From positions 682,001-746,000 of the forward strand of contig JAJTUP010000034.1 in assembly GCA_021399435.1 (NCBI GenBank): a DNA stretch of 64,000 bases, in the 5' to 3' direction. The position numbers and the translations under genes were made by a program. Below the pieces are notes generated by a model. The model saw nothing but the letters and a program-made list of their open reading frames with translations. It was not told the DNA's origin and made no database searches. This document shows positions 1-10,500 of this stretch, piece after piece; within the stretch, counting starts at the first letter, position 1, and each line of letters begins with the position of its first letter. This stretch comes from Diaporthe sp. PMI_573. Lineage: Eukaryota > Ascomycota > Sordariomycetes > Diaporthales > Diaporthaceae.

Positions 1-447
1 GGTGGACGCGCTCCGAGAAGTCGCTGTAGATTTAATGAAAGACTAAGGGAAAATGTCGTGTCTCACATCTATCATGAGGCTTCGATTGAGGCATTGGACA
101 AACAGGGTTGTATTGGTCATTGCATACTCTGCAATGGCCAAGATCCCCGTATGCCTGAGCGACGCCCCAGCCCGCTAGGGCGAAAATGCTTTGCAATGAG
201 GAAATGATACAAGGTCCTTCTAGAATGACTGTGAGGTTTCCGCTCCCTCGCCTGCCCATGCAATAAAATAGGCCAGATGCTGTCTGTAGATCACCAGTCC
301 CATGCTGTTCTGTCGTTGAAACGCCTTTCAAACATGTTGCATCCCATCGTCCATAATCATAGATACATCGTGATATTCCTTTGAGCCATCGAGCACGTCA
401 CATCATTGTTCCCGGCCGTACCGTATGGCACACACCAACATCTCCTA
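1..447. other. 3' flank of the RBR ligase gene, no gene seen
   Basis: The only open frame is a 99-codon minus-strand stretch (32-331) with no recognisable motif or splice context. I treat the segment as 3' flanking DNA of the minus-strand gene that ends at 448. Confidence 0.4.
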
Positions 448-3432
448 TCATCCACTTGCGTCCGGGCCCGGTCCCAGGTCGCCCGGCTCGACATGTGTCC
501 GCCACTCGAACACTCTATCCGCCCCTCTACCGGGGCCGGTAAGCCCAGCGAGATTGCTTGCCTTGGGTGGATCTCTGATGTGCTGCTTCATGGGGTGGAC
601 GCCGTGTGTGACCATGTCCTCGGGCTCCTCATGAAACACCGGCCGGGCCGTCCTCCCGCCCATGGCCACCCGCTCCGTGGATCTCGTGACACCCGATCTC
701 GGGCGGGACCTCTCGTCATCGTAGACATCCCCGCTCTCAACCGTGTACCTTCTTGTCGGCACGCTGACATGGCCAGGAGACATGGCCGAGACCATGGTCG
801 GCAGGGGCATCGTGGCAGCCGTCGGCAACGGCGGGGGCCGGTGTACGGGCCCCTGGCGGAGATCCGTATTGAACCTGTCAGCGAGCCTTCCCAAGGACGC
901 AGCCCGAACGCCCCGGGCGCGGTTGACGTCGAGGACGTAGTCACCGGGCGCGGCCCTATCAAAACCTGGCGCGGAGTCGAGCGTCATCGGCGGGAGGGGA
1001 GACGGCTGAGGTGGTTCGGGCACCGCAAGTTGGCGTGGACGTGGGCGGAAGTTGTCATTCATGTGGTGGCCCGCCGCGTTCCCAAGTCCATGGATATCCC
1101 CGAAGCCACCAAGAAAGTCGTCTTCGGGGCCACCTTCAGATTCTTGGTAGCTTTGTAAACGCCTCGCGTATGCTTCGTCATCGTAATGCTGCGGTCGCAT
1201 GCGGGGGCCTGGGAACGCTGTCATGCCAGGCCCCGGGCGACCATGTCTTGTAGGAGAGGGCGGCATTTCGACTGCTGGCCGAACGCCGAAACGATCTCGT
1301 ACCGGTAAGGGTATCTGCATGTGGTCCAACCGATCATCCTCGGAAGGGTCATAGTTGAACCAGGAGCAATCGCAGGTTCTCCAGCGGGCGCCGCATATCA
1401 TGCAGAACTCAGCCCCGCAACGACTTTCCATTCGGGTCAGATGAGAACTTGTCTCACAAAGGGAGATAGCACGGAGCCGGGGGGGGGGGAGGTGTTGGAC
1501 GGAGAGAGGATGACAACATACCATGTCATGTGATTGCAGCCTTCTTTGAGTTCGACCACGGCCTTGCATCTGAAGCAACGCTGCCATCCCTCGTCCTTGG
1601 CTTGTGCCATAAACCTCAACGTTTCCTCGTCCTTGGGGCAGTCCCTACCACTATGCCACCTGCCGTTGCAGCGCACACAAACCTTTGTCCTACACTTATC
1701 GCACTTGCCATACTTTTGCCCGTCGTCGGCGTGACGGATATCCTCGGGGCGGATGAACTCGTTGCAGCCCTTCTTGGGGCAGTAGATGCGGTTGCGGGTC
1801 GAATACTCGACGAACTTCTTATTCCAGGTCCTCTTGAAATCGTTGTCAAACAGGCGGTCCACGTGTTTCAGGGGGATGGTGGCCGCGGTGCAACACTTGG
1901 GTGGCATGTGCTGTGGGTCTGTAATGGACAACTTGAAGCTTCGCTTGAGGCACGAGTGGCACATCCGGTGGCCGCATTTAAGCTTGGCCGTCTTCCGGGA
2001 GGGGAGGTCGTCCCTGCAGACGACACATTCCACTCTAAAGTCGACTGTCAACTGTGGCCTGACCTGTATGATGGGGCGGCGGGGAGCGGACTCACACTTT
2101 TACACGTTTATCTGTGGCATGGTGGTGATGAGAGTGTAGTGACGAACCAAAGAAGCTTCCAAGGAAAGTTGACGATGACGAGCGCCTCGTTGAGCTTACA
2201 CTGTGATGTTGCGACGCAGCCGCCTGAGAACCGCTAACGGTGTTCGACCTCCTAACTGATGCAGACGGCGGGTGGTGGCGGTCAAGCTTTTCTACAGTAG
2301 TGACCTCGGATTCGTAGTATCGCCTCGGGGACGGCCTGGCCCGGTGTGATGAGCCAGGGGTGCCACCAAAGATAGATGACAATACATACCGCTTGGGCGT
2401 TGGTGAGGAGTCCATGTGGCTTTCGCTGTGTCTCCTTCGAGGGTCCGTCCTGTGAGAACCGTGGCGTCGATGCCTGTGTTTTCCTCGGCGGTCGAATCGA
2501 TCACGAAGACGGTCGCCGTCTTGTGAATCTTCAGATTCCGTGACATCTGGTTCTGGGATGGGCGGCCTGGCAGACGGGGTTCGGGAACGGGGGCGCGAGC
2601 GTGGGAGCGGTGCAGGGGGAGGTTCGAGGTCGACGGAGAGGGTGTGCCTAGAGTCCATTTCATCGTAGTCTTCATCCAGCCTGGCCGGATCTCCACGCCT
2701 TCGACGCGAGCGGTGGTGACTTGTCCTCGGCTCTGCCCGACTTGGGCTTCTGTCATCAAGGCTCAGCCGCCTGGGTGGCTCGCCCCCTCGGAGCCTCCTT
2801 CTGACGTCCCGGCTGTCGTATGTAGTCTCGGTATCCTCATCGTTGGATTCTGTCCCTGACGGGTACCGTCTCCCCCGGAGTACAGGGGCTGAAGGGACGG
2901 CGTGAACGGAGCGGGACTGAGAATGGGTCCTGGGCACGGCGTGGCGAGACTCGGGTTCGTCGTATCCTGGCGGGGCAAGCTCCCTCAGCGAAGGGCGGCG
3001 GTAGGGTGCTTCGGCTGTCGATGGTCTCGTCATGGAGGTCATGGGCGGGTGGGGCACGCGCGTGCTCGCCCTCGACGACGAGACCGAGTGCGGCGGGGTG
3101 TAAGCACGTGGGTCGGACTGGTAACGGCGGGAGGGACGGTGAGACGACGACGAGGCCCTGGAATCGGGTGTCTGCATTAATATCTCGTCCTGCCTGTCCA
3201 GCTCCCGCTCCCGCTCCCGCTCCCTCAGGACCAGGCGGCCCCTCGGCATCATCTCGTCATCCCCGCCTCTGGCCCTGCCCCGGCCCCTGCCCCTACTGCT
3301 CCTATGAGGCGGCGAATCCGGGTGCTCATCTTCGGATTCGAGCGAATCGACCATGGGTGCCGGGGGCAGGACGCGCGAGCTCCTCCTACTCCTTGAGCTC
3401 ATGGGGCTCTCGAGGTACTCGGGCCTCGCCAT
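448..3432 (-). CDS. RBR-type (RING1-IBR-RING2) E3 ubiquitin ligase
   Basis: Three exons, about 800 residues: 3432 to about 2096, about 2058 to 1522, and 1423 to 448. RBR ligases take ubiquitin from an E2 onto a RING2 cysteine and then pass it to the substrate. Seen here: an arginine/serine-rich, probably disordered N-terminus (about 440 residues, ending in a His run); RING1 from CVVCRDDLP through CGHRMCHSC; an IBR with YCPKKGC, CDKC and CVRC; RING2 with CFRC, GCNHMTC and CGAEFCMIC. The first Cys of GCNHMTC is the expected catalytic residue. A further proline/arginine-rich tail of about 300 residues follows. The second intron (1424-1521, GTATGT donor) splits the next Cys codon and restores HMTCRCGAEF exactly. 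The first intron is ambiguous: the in-frame solutions are only 34-37 bp long. No UBA or other named accessory domain is visible. The family call is firm; substrate and pathway are unknown. Confidence 0.9.
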
Positions 3433-3517
3433 TCGTCACTCCGCACACACGTCAGCCCTGTTGCGGCGGCATTCGAAAAAGGCGTCGAAGACGGGCAGGT
3501 GTGGGTGAGTGGCAGAT

Positions 3518-3567
3518 GCAAGTGCAAGTGCAAGGGCGAGTGCAAGGGCGAGTGCGAGTGCAAGGGC
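3518..3567. repeat. Degenerate hexamer tandem repeat (GCAAGT/GCGAGT/GCAAGG)
   Basis: About eight imperfect 6-bp units, about 90 bp upstream of the RBR start codon, probably in its promoter or 5' leader. Confidence 0.85.
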
Positions 3568-4149
3568 CGGGTGCTGATGTCTCGTTGCTGGCACGAGGTC
3601 AGAGGGGCACGGGGACACAGCAGCCGGGAAGGAGCGAGCACGTCGGGTGCGGGCAGAGGTGGGCGGCGGAGAGCAGCACCAGCGTAGCAGTGTCACCCCG
3701 GGGATGTGAGAGGGCGAGAGGGCTAACAGCAGGTCGGAGGGGGTTGAATCGCGGGCTGCATGTGCGTGGTGCGTTGAGAGGCAGCCAGATGGTTTCACAC
3801 AAGTGGTTCACTGCAACCTGCGAGGTGCATGAGTGGGGTGAGGGCTGTGTGGATGATTGGCGATGTTGTGCTGCCCGGCGCAAGCTCCTGCAGACAGGCA
3901 CGGCTAGTCCGCCTTACACAAGATATGCAGAAGGGAAAAGAAGAAGAGGCTTCTGGCTGCAGGGAGGAGGAGGGGATTGGGCATCAGTAGACGAGGCACT
4001 CTGGCAGTCCTGATGTGTGGGCATGTGTGGGCATGTGTGGACGTGTGTGGATGGATGGCTTGTCGCTGTGTCACTCCAGAGCGGGCTCGTATATCCCAGC
4101 CCGTCTCACTCTGTCTCTCCTACCCCACAGCGAGGGAGCAATAGCAGTG

Positions 4150-4177
4150 GCAGAAGCAGAAGCAGAAGCAGAAGCAA
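4150..4177. repeat. AGAAGC hexamer repeat
   Basis: Four to five near-perfect AGAAGC units in the RBR/FlbE-like intergenic region. Confidence 0.85.
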
Positions 4178-4960
4178 GAATCGGCAAGAGGATCAGGATC
4201 TGCCAGTACCAGTCGTCCAGCAGTCATGAACCATCCCGTGGCCCATGCAGAACGGTATTGGCTGTCAGCTCTGGCTAACCAAGGGTGGCGTTGGGCCCCT
4301 TTTCAGCTGACATCTGGCGGCTGACGGCACTTGGAGCCGCGAGATAAAGGGTCCAAGGTCAACAGCCACTAGTTGAGGAGAATCTTTTTGACACAGGAGG
4401 GACCCAAGACTCGATTGGACTGGATTGGGTTGGACGGGGCTGTTGATAGAATTGGGATGGCTGGGTGGGCAGCGCGATGATGAGGCGGTGGGTGGGAGGC
4501 GAGGCTGGAATGGGTTCGCTGGTTTGTGTAAGTGGATGATGGATGATGGCATCCGGGGAAGATTCCGCCTGCTACATAGGCAGGGCAAGACGTTGGTCGA
4601 TTCGACGGCGCCTGGCCTCAAGGCCTGTCTAATAACGCACTCTACAAACATGTTAATACATATCTAGATATCTGTGTGTTTGCATAGGTAGAGCTTCCCT
4701 GAGGTCTGCAAAACTGCACTTTGGGCCGATCTGCAGGCCGCTGGAGGAAAAGAGCTCGAGCTGGAGCTGAGGGGACCGGCCGACAGGGACCAGGGGTCTA
4801 CGGTTCAGCCACGCTGGGGCAGCTCGGCCGTGCAGCCTTGAGTAGTCCCCATACTGCCATGGCGGCCCCCGCGAAAGTGGAGCATTTCGCTTTCGGCTCC
4901 GGGCCGCGCCCCTTCCGGCGCCTGGCGGTGGCAGTCCGTGGCAGTGGCACTAACACTGGC

Positions 4961-5003
4961 GTTGACACTGACGTTGACGTTGACATTGACGTTGACATTG
5001 ACA
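4961..5003. repeat. GTTGAC/ATTGAC hexamer repeat
   Basis: Alternating GTTGAC and ATTGAC/ACTGAC units, about seven copies. Non-coding in either likely gene. Confidence 0.85.
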
Positions 5004-5174
5004 CTGGCATGTTGACAAGCCTACTGTGCCTGCAATAGTGCATGGTAAATTGGATGCATTTCTGCATCTTACATAGGCAAAGACTGTGTTGTGTGGTGGC
5101 CGGTGTTCATATCTAGATACCAGTTTGGTGTAAGACGGGGCTATATGTGCTGGGGACTGTTTGATTCATCCCAA

Positions 5175-5226
5175 TTCACTCACTCTCACTCACTCACTCA
5201 CTCTCTCTCTCTCTCTCTCTCTCTCT
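5175..5226. repeat. CACT/CT microsatellite
   Basis: CACT-type units run into a CT dinucleotide tract of more than 30 bases, about 1 kb upstream of the FlbE-like start. Pyrimidine tracts like this are common in fungal promoters. Confidence 0.9.
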
Positions 5227-5879
5227 TTTGCTCTTGCTCTTGCACATACAATATATACATATGTATATAAATAGCTAATACAAGACCAGTCATGTTTAAA
5301 TATGTGCTGTCTGTAGTCACTTCATCTGGCTGAAACGGCATGACCTAGCCAGGCCGGGCTGGATATCATAAGGTGTCTGGCTGGTGTCTATATGAATCCC
5401 AGCTGGACGGGCCCTTGGGGGGTGTATTCCAGGGGTACGGTCTCAAACTCCAACTGCCCGCTGCCCGCTGCCCTCGAGCTTTCGAGCTACCATGCATGTA
5501 CGAGTCTCCAATAGGCCGGCGTGCTCCCGTCATTAGGGGGGCAACCTCCCCAGCCTGGCATGGTCTGGACCTGGACAAGCTCAAGGCTGGGGGAGGTGAT
5601 GCTGCGACAGCTTGTGTTTCTCACCCCCACAGGGCCACAGAGGTTTACCAAGATCGGTCACCTTGACATGCCTTTTAACGTGCCTTGTACCATGCCATAA
5701 TGCCACATGCCACCCTGCATCCGTCGAACCAAACCATGCAGCCCGCTCCTGTCTCGAATTCAAGGTTCTAGAGCCGTGTCAGGCAACGCACCTCGCCCAC
5801 TGCCGAACATCAATATTTGGGAAACAATCGTCGTCCCCACCACATCGCCATGTCAAACACGACCTGCTAGCTATTGTTA

Positions 5880-5896
5880 TTTTTTTTTTTTTTTTT
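5880..5896. repeat. Poly-T tract
   Basis: An uninterrupted run of 17 T, about 330 bp upstream of the FlbE-like start codon. It may act as a nucleosome-excluding promoter element, or be simple slippage. Confidence 0.8.
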
Positions 5897-6225
5897 CAAA
5901 ATCTGTTGTTGGAGAGATTGACTACCAGACTACCAGGGGGAAAAGCACGCCAGTAAACTCTATTGTGTCTCAGCCTCATTCCCGAACACGCCTGACGCCC
6001 CGCCCGTGCTGTCATATCTCTCGTGAACTACCATCATCTTGACTCGGATAGCTCTTCCGTACTCATCTTTCGCACTGCCTTTTTCTCACTCTCTCGCTCA
6101 CTTACCCACTCATTCGCTCACGCACTCACCCGCTGCCGCCTGCCCCGTGCAATGGGCTCACAAACTTGACTGAGCCGAGCTCTCCCGCCTTTCCCCGGCC
6201 TGCTCTGCCCACGCGCATCCGCCCA

Positions 6226-7524
6226 ATGCCGACTTATCTGTGCCACGGCTTTCGCTGGAAACGCCGCAGCATACGCGTCTACGTCGTCGTCCAGAACCTC
6301 GACGACGCCGCCCCCGAATGGATCGTGAAGCGGGGCTCCCCGCGGAGCCTCATCCAGTCGTTTTACAACCTCTTCGACTTTCTCCCCGAGTGCACATTCC
6401 CGCCCACACGCCGCAGCAGCTACGCCCCGCGATCGTATTCGCAGTCTCACTCCCTGGACCGCAATAGTAGTGTCGCCGACGACGACGATGACGCCGCCAG
6501 CCACTACACAGCCCGCTCGGCCAGGGGCAGGAGCACGAGCCGGACCCGCACCGTCGTCGCCCAGCAGTCCCAGCCCCACCTCCAGTCCCAGCACCACCAG
6601 GACAAGGACAGGGACCAGGAGACACCTGCGCCGCCCGCCTCCTGCAGGGAGAGCAGCAACAGCAGCAGGAAGCGGAGCAAGTCCGAGATAACCCGGAAGC
6701 CCCTGCCGCCCACCACCCACGCCCCAGCCGGCTACCAGGCACAGGCGCACCAGGCCCCGCCGTCTCCGCCCTCGTCCTGGCCCCAGTTCGCCGGCTCGCT
6801 GTCCCACGCGAGCGACGGCGCCACGGCAGATCCCGTCCTGGCCCAGGACTGGTCGCCCGTCAAGGTCCTCGAGGAGCACGACCCGGGCAACCTCGACGAG
6901 GTGTCGCGGCCCTACGCCTACGTCGCCGACTACGTCCAGCGCATCGACTCCTCCTGCAGCATCGTCGAGGAGATCGCCAGGTACGAGCACATGGTGCGCG
7001 CGAGCAGGGAGCCCGCCGTCACGGGGCCCAGCTCCGACGAGACCCTCAACGGGAAGCGGGACACGGCCAGGCTCGGCGACCTCGCCGGCTGGTTCGAGCA
7101 GCTGAGGGACCAGCTGCAGAAGGGCGAGGAGATCAGGTGGTACGTCGTCGTCAACGGCGACGAGGAGAGGGAGTGGCCAGCCGAGGGGAGCCTGTCGAGG
7201 CCCGAGACGAGGGCGCAGATGGCCCATCAGACGCAGTACGCCCACCAGCAGCTGATCTTTGAGGGCCGGGACAGGGACCTCGAGATGCGGAGGGAGCAAC
7301 TCAGGAGGGATCTCGGCTACGATCAGGGCGGGATCGACAGGTTAGCCGCCAGGAGGGTGGAGAGGAGACCGCCGGCTGTCCCTGATAAGGACCTACCGCC
7401 TCTACGGATTGATGTCCCCATGCACCCTGCCGGCCCCTCGCGCCCGAAGACGCCAAAGACGCCGGGGAAGGGATCGTTCCGGAGGCTCTTCGGGAGATCA
7501 AAGTCTGGGGAACAGACACCATGA
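6226..7524 (+). CDS. Conserved fungal protein, FlbE-like
   Basis: Single exon, 432 residues. I chose the ATG at 6226, giving MPTYLCHGFRWKRRSIRVYV, because the only in-frame start before it is TTG and this N-terminus is typical of a family conserved across Pezizomycotina. From memory, members are often annotated as developmental regulator FlbE. Two conserved blocks are visible: the N-terminal block through FYNLFDFLP (residues 1-50) and a later block with RPYAYVADYVQ and, further on, EIRWYVVVNGDEERE. Between and after them lies low-complexity sequence rich in Ser, Gln, Arg and Pro. The C-terminus is basic (SFRRLFGRSKSGEQTP). FlbE in Aspergillus is an upstream activator of asexual sporulation, but the biochemical role is unknown. 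A 393-codon minus-strand frame over the same DNA is a GC-rich shadow. The gene is secure; the FlbE link is tentative. Confidence 0.8.
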   Translation: MPTYLCHGFRWKRRSIRVYVVVQNLDDAAPEWIVKRGSPRSLIQSFYNLFDFLPECTFPPTRRSSYAPRSYSQSHSLDRNSSVADDDDDAASHYTARSARGRSTSRTRTVVAQQSQPHLQSQHHQDKDRDQETPAPPASCRESSNSSRKRSKSEITRKPLPPTTHAPAGYQAQAHQAPPSPPSSWPQFAGSLSHASDGATADPVLAQDWSPVKVLEEHDPGNLDEVSRPYAYVADYVQRIDSSCSIVEEIARYEHMVRASREPAVTGPSSDETLNGKRDTARLGDLAGWFEQLRDQLQKGEEIRWYVVVNGDEEREWPAEGSLSRPETRAQMAHQTQYAHQQLIFEGRDRDLEMRREQLRRDLGYDQGGIDRLAARRVERRPPAVPDKDLPPLRIDVPMHPAGPSRPKTPKTPGKGSFRRLFGRSKSGEQTP

Positions 7525-10500
7525 AGGCCACACAGCGATTATGGATACTGAATTTCATCTTGATCGAGGTTGTAACGGTCAATCCTGGCACACATCTGCG
7601 CAGGACCGAACTGGATACTCCTGAGAATCTAAGCGTATGGCGCGTTATGACATATCGCTTCGTCGGTTCTTCCTGGGCTATGAGGACCTCAGAGACGCCC
7701 TCATTCTGTTCCGAGCGTCCTCAGTCTGAAATAATGCCTTGTCTTACCATCAGCCCTATTCCTCGAACATGCGAGGCCCAAGGGCAGCCATACTGCCAGG
7801 GCGATATCAACGAGCCAAGAGTATCTGGGAGGGCGAGGTAATTTGAGTTAGGAGAGAAGGGCAGCCATTGACGACAGGGTGTTTTATGTCGGTCAGGCAA
7901 GGTTTTTAAGCCATGACACCACAGCTCCGTGAGCACTCATGGACCAGATCACCTAAACCATCGACGTGGCGTGGAGAGGAGGAGCTTTCTGAGTCGAACC
8001 CAAGGGACAATAGCCATTCTGGATGAGACTTGGAAACATTGGATGTTCCACTCGGGGACGATGATCTATGTTCCACCGAATGACCGGCAATGGGGAGCTA
8101 TGGAAGCCCTTAACGAGGGTATACGGAATTGTATCGATTTATGGTCATGAGACAGCTGCTGCGTGCGATCCAGAGACAACGACCGAGGTAGCTTCGGTCC
8201 TGGATCTATAGGTACGCAGAATGAATCAATTGATGACCATACCGAGACAAGATGCTGAATCTTTAGGTACAGAATGCGCACCGCATGTTGTCTGTCCTCA
8301 TGTGGGTCCCAGTCTTCAACTTTTACAGCAATTGAGACAGTGCCACATGCCTCTCTGTCTGTTGAGAAATCGTCGATACTGAAGGTTCTCACGATTGTCT
8401 CATCTCCTGGCCGTTCCTATATCAGAGCCCAATAATATAGGTCTCAGCCACTACCGACATCACCGAAGAGTCATTCGTCCTAATGCACACCACCGGCAAA
8501 CCAACTCGGCCAGGGAACGTAGAGAAATATCATGGAGAGTAACATCGCCTCTGGGAAAGACAAGCTAACAACTTGTTTACAAAATCCTAGCGGCCCTCGT
8601 CCACAGTTGTCCAGCCGTCTTCACCCTGGAGACGTGTCGGCGTACTGCGGTTGACCGAAACAACCTTGGAACCACATTGGCGTGCTTGCACCCTATTCTC
8701 ACCGACCCCTGCGCTCCCTCCCGGCAGCGACCTCGGTCGGCTTGGCCAACAAGCTGTCGCATGCGGCCTCATCTGGGCCGTAGGACATTGGGCCCCGGGA
8801 CTAGGTGCGAGCACAGCTCCCATTTATGCATGCTTTCCGCGGCCATTTCACGTCTACTGAGACGAGCGAGATGCTTGAGGGGTCGCCTGAGGAGTGTTGA
8901 GCGTCTCGAGGCAGTGGTCGAACCGGCGAGGTTGGTTAGCTTCGGTATTGGACACTGTGAAAGGCCAGAGCAGCAAGCCAATATTCAGCAGATCTATTAG
9001 GTCAACGGCCCTTCGGATGCAGATGAGGTAACACGACGAGGTCGGAGGCTACACCAGTCTGTACGCTGCGTTGGCGAAGGACAGAGCCATTGATGCTCTG
9101 GCCGGGGGCTCGTTACGAGGGAGACGCGAAGGTGAGGGGTGCCCATCACTGTTTCGACCTCGTCACCATCGGAGAAACTCGCGAGGCGTTACACACGAGG
9201 GCACTGCCATTGCAGAGATGGAACGCACAGCCAGACTCGTTGTACCCCCGTGCGCGGGCCTAGTATGCCTGATGGGAACCATATTCCAAGCACCCGGCGG
9301 ATCCTCGCACCTACGTACGAATTAGGCACAGGGAGGAGCCAAGCATCAGGAGTTTCACCGTGGGAAAGGCGAAAGGGTGATCACAAAAAGCGAATTGTTT
9401 CCAAGGCCGCCTGGACTGGACTATACTCATGAGTAAGTGCCGCCCCGGCGCAATTTACCCGTTCTATATTTGGAGAACCAGCCTCAGTCGAGGGTCTCGG
9501 CTACAATTCGATAGGCTTGCTGCGGTATCTCTGGGAACAACCATCTGCGCGTGAAAATAGCCAAATTATTGACATATAGACTATTGAGCAGTTCTATCGT
9601 GAACTCATCCACTGAGTGGGCCGCTGTCATCGGCATCGAAGGACCTGGTCCTGGTCCCAACAGAAGCAGCAGGTCGGTATCGCTTCCATAGGCAACAGCC
9701 TGGCCTCCAAGCACAATCTTGCTCCTCTCGGCAGCCATTGCTGAATGGGCTGCCTCACAATATCCTGGCCGACAAGCTGCTGCGGCCGATACCCTCGCTT
9801 CTGCGGGCGACTCGGGTAAAATCGAACGCTCACGGGACCATGTACAGGCTGGGCCTCACTCATATCGTGAGGCTGTACCAGCCGAAGCTCCCGAGGGAAA
9901 CTCACCCGGAGCGCTCGATTTGTATCGAGAGGCCGAAACGAGCATGGCCGCTTGTCACACAACTCACAAAGACATTTGTAAATACGAGGATGATTTGCAG
10001 GTTCATGTCCACCCAGAAGGGCGTGCTGTACCTGGACCAGACGGGGAATCAGTCTGACCATCCAGCTTGAAGCAGTCGGTCCTAATCCTTCCCGTACGGA
10101 GCAAAAACATTGGTTCGGCGGAGGCGGCGGGCAGCAGGGCCCCGGTTAAGTGGTTCGTCCATTATGGTTCGTCCGCTGTTGCAGTACGCGAGAGGTGGGC
10201 CGAACCCCTTTGGGAGCCTTAAAATCGCTACCATTGTAAACAACATGGTGCATATCAAGATGGATGTGCGCCACAAACCCACATCGGCAAATTCGTGCAG
10301 AGAAGGAACCAACAAGAAAGTGACCCATCACACGCATCTGGGAACTCGCAGTGTGACGGTTGCAGCCCGACCATATTGCGCGATATCACAGTGATGCGCC
10401 TTGAACTCTCGTGTCCTGACTGACCGTTAGGTAGCCAACCAGTCAGTCAGGGCGGTATTTGAACAAACTTGGCAGTCGCTCGTGAACAGCCCTTCGGAGA

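Larger units (their letters stand above)
3433..6225. other. Divergent intergenic region rich in simple repeats
   Basis: This 2.8-kb gap separates the minus-strand RBR start (3432) from the plus-strand FlbE-like start (6226) and presumably holds both promoters. It contains several short tandem repeats, a long CT tract and a 17-base T run. Open frames here (for example plus 3006-4013) are antisense to the RBR N-terminus or follow the repeats, and show no domain. No gene is supported. Confidence 0.6.

Noticed and set aside
406..1158. 250-codon plus-strand open frame
   Set aside because: Antisense to the proline-rich RBR C-terminus; Arg/Pro/Gly bias typical of shadow frames.
3006..4013. 335-codon plus-strand open frame
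   Set aside because: Overlaps the RBR N-terminus antisense and then runs through simple repeats; no motif and no conserved start.
6118..7299. 393-codon minus-strand open frame
   Set aside because: Antisense shadow of the GC-rich FlbE-like gene; Leu/Gly/Val-rich with no domain.
7990..8020. GTCGAACCC string resembling a tRNA T-loop complement
   Set aside because: No matching A-box, acceptor stem or anticodon arm could be folded around it.
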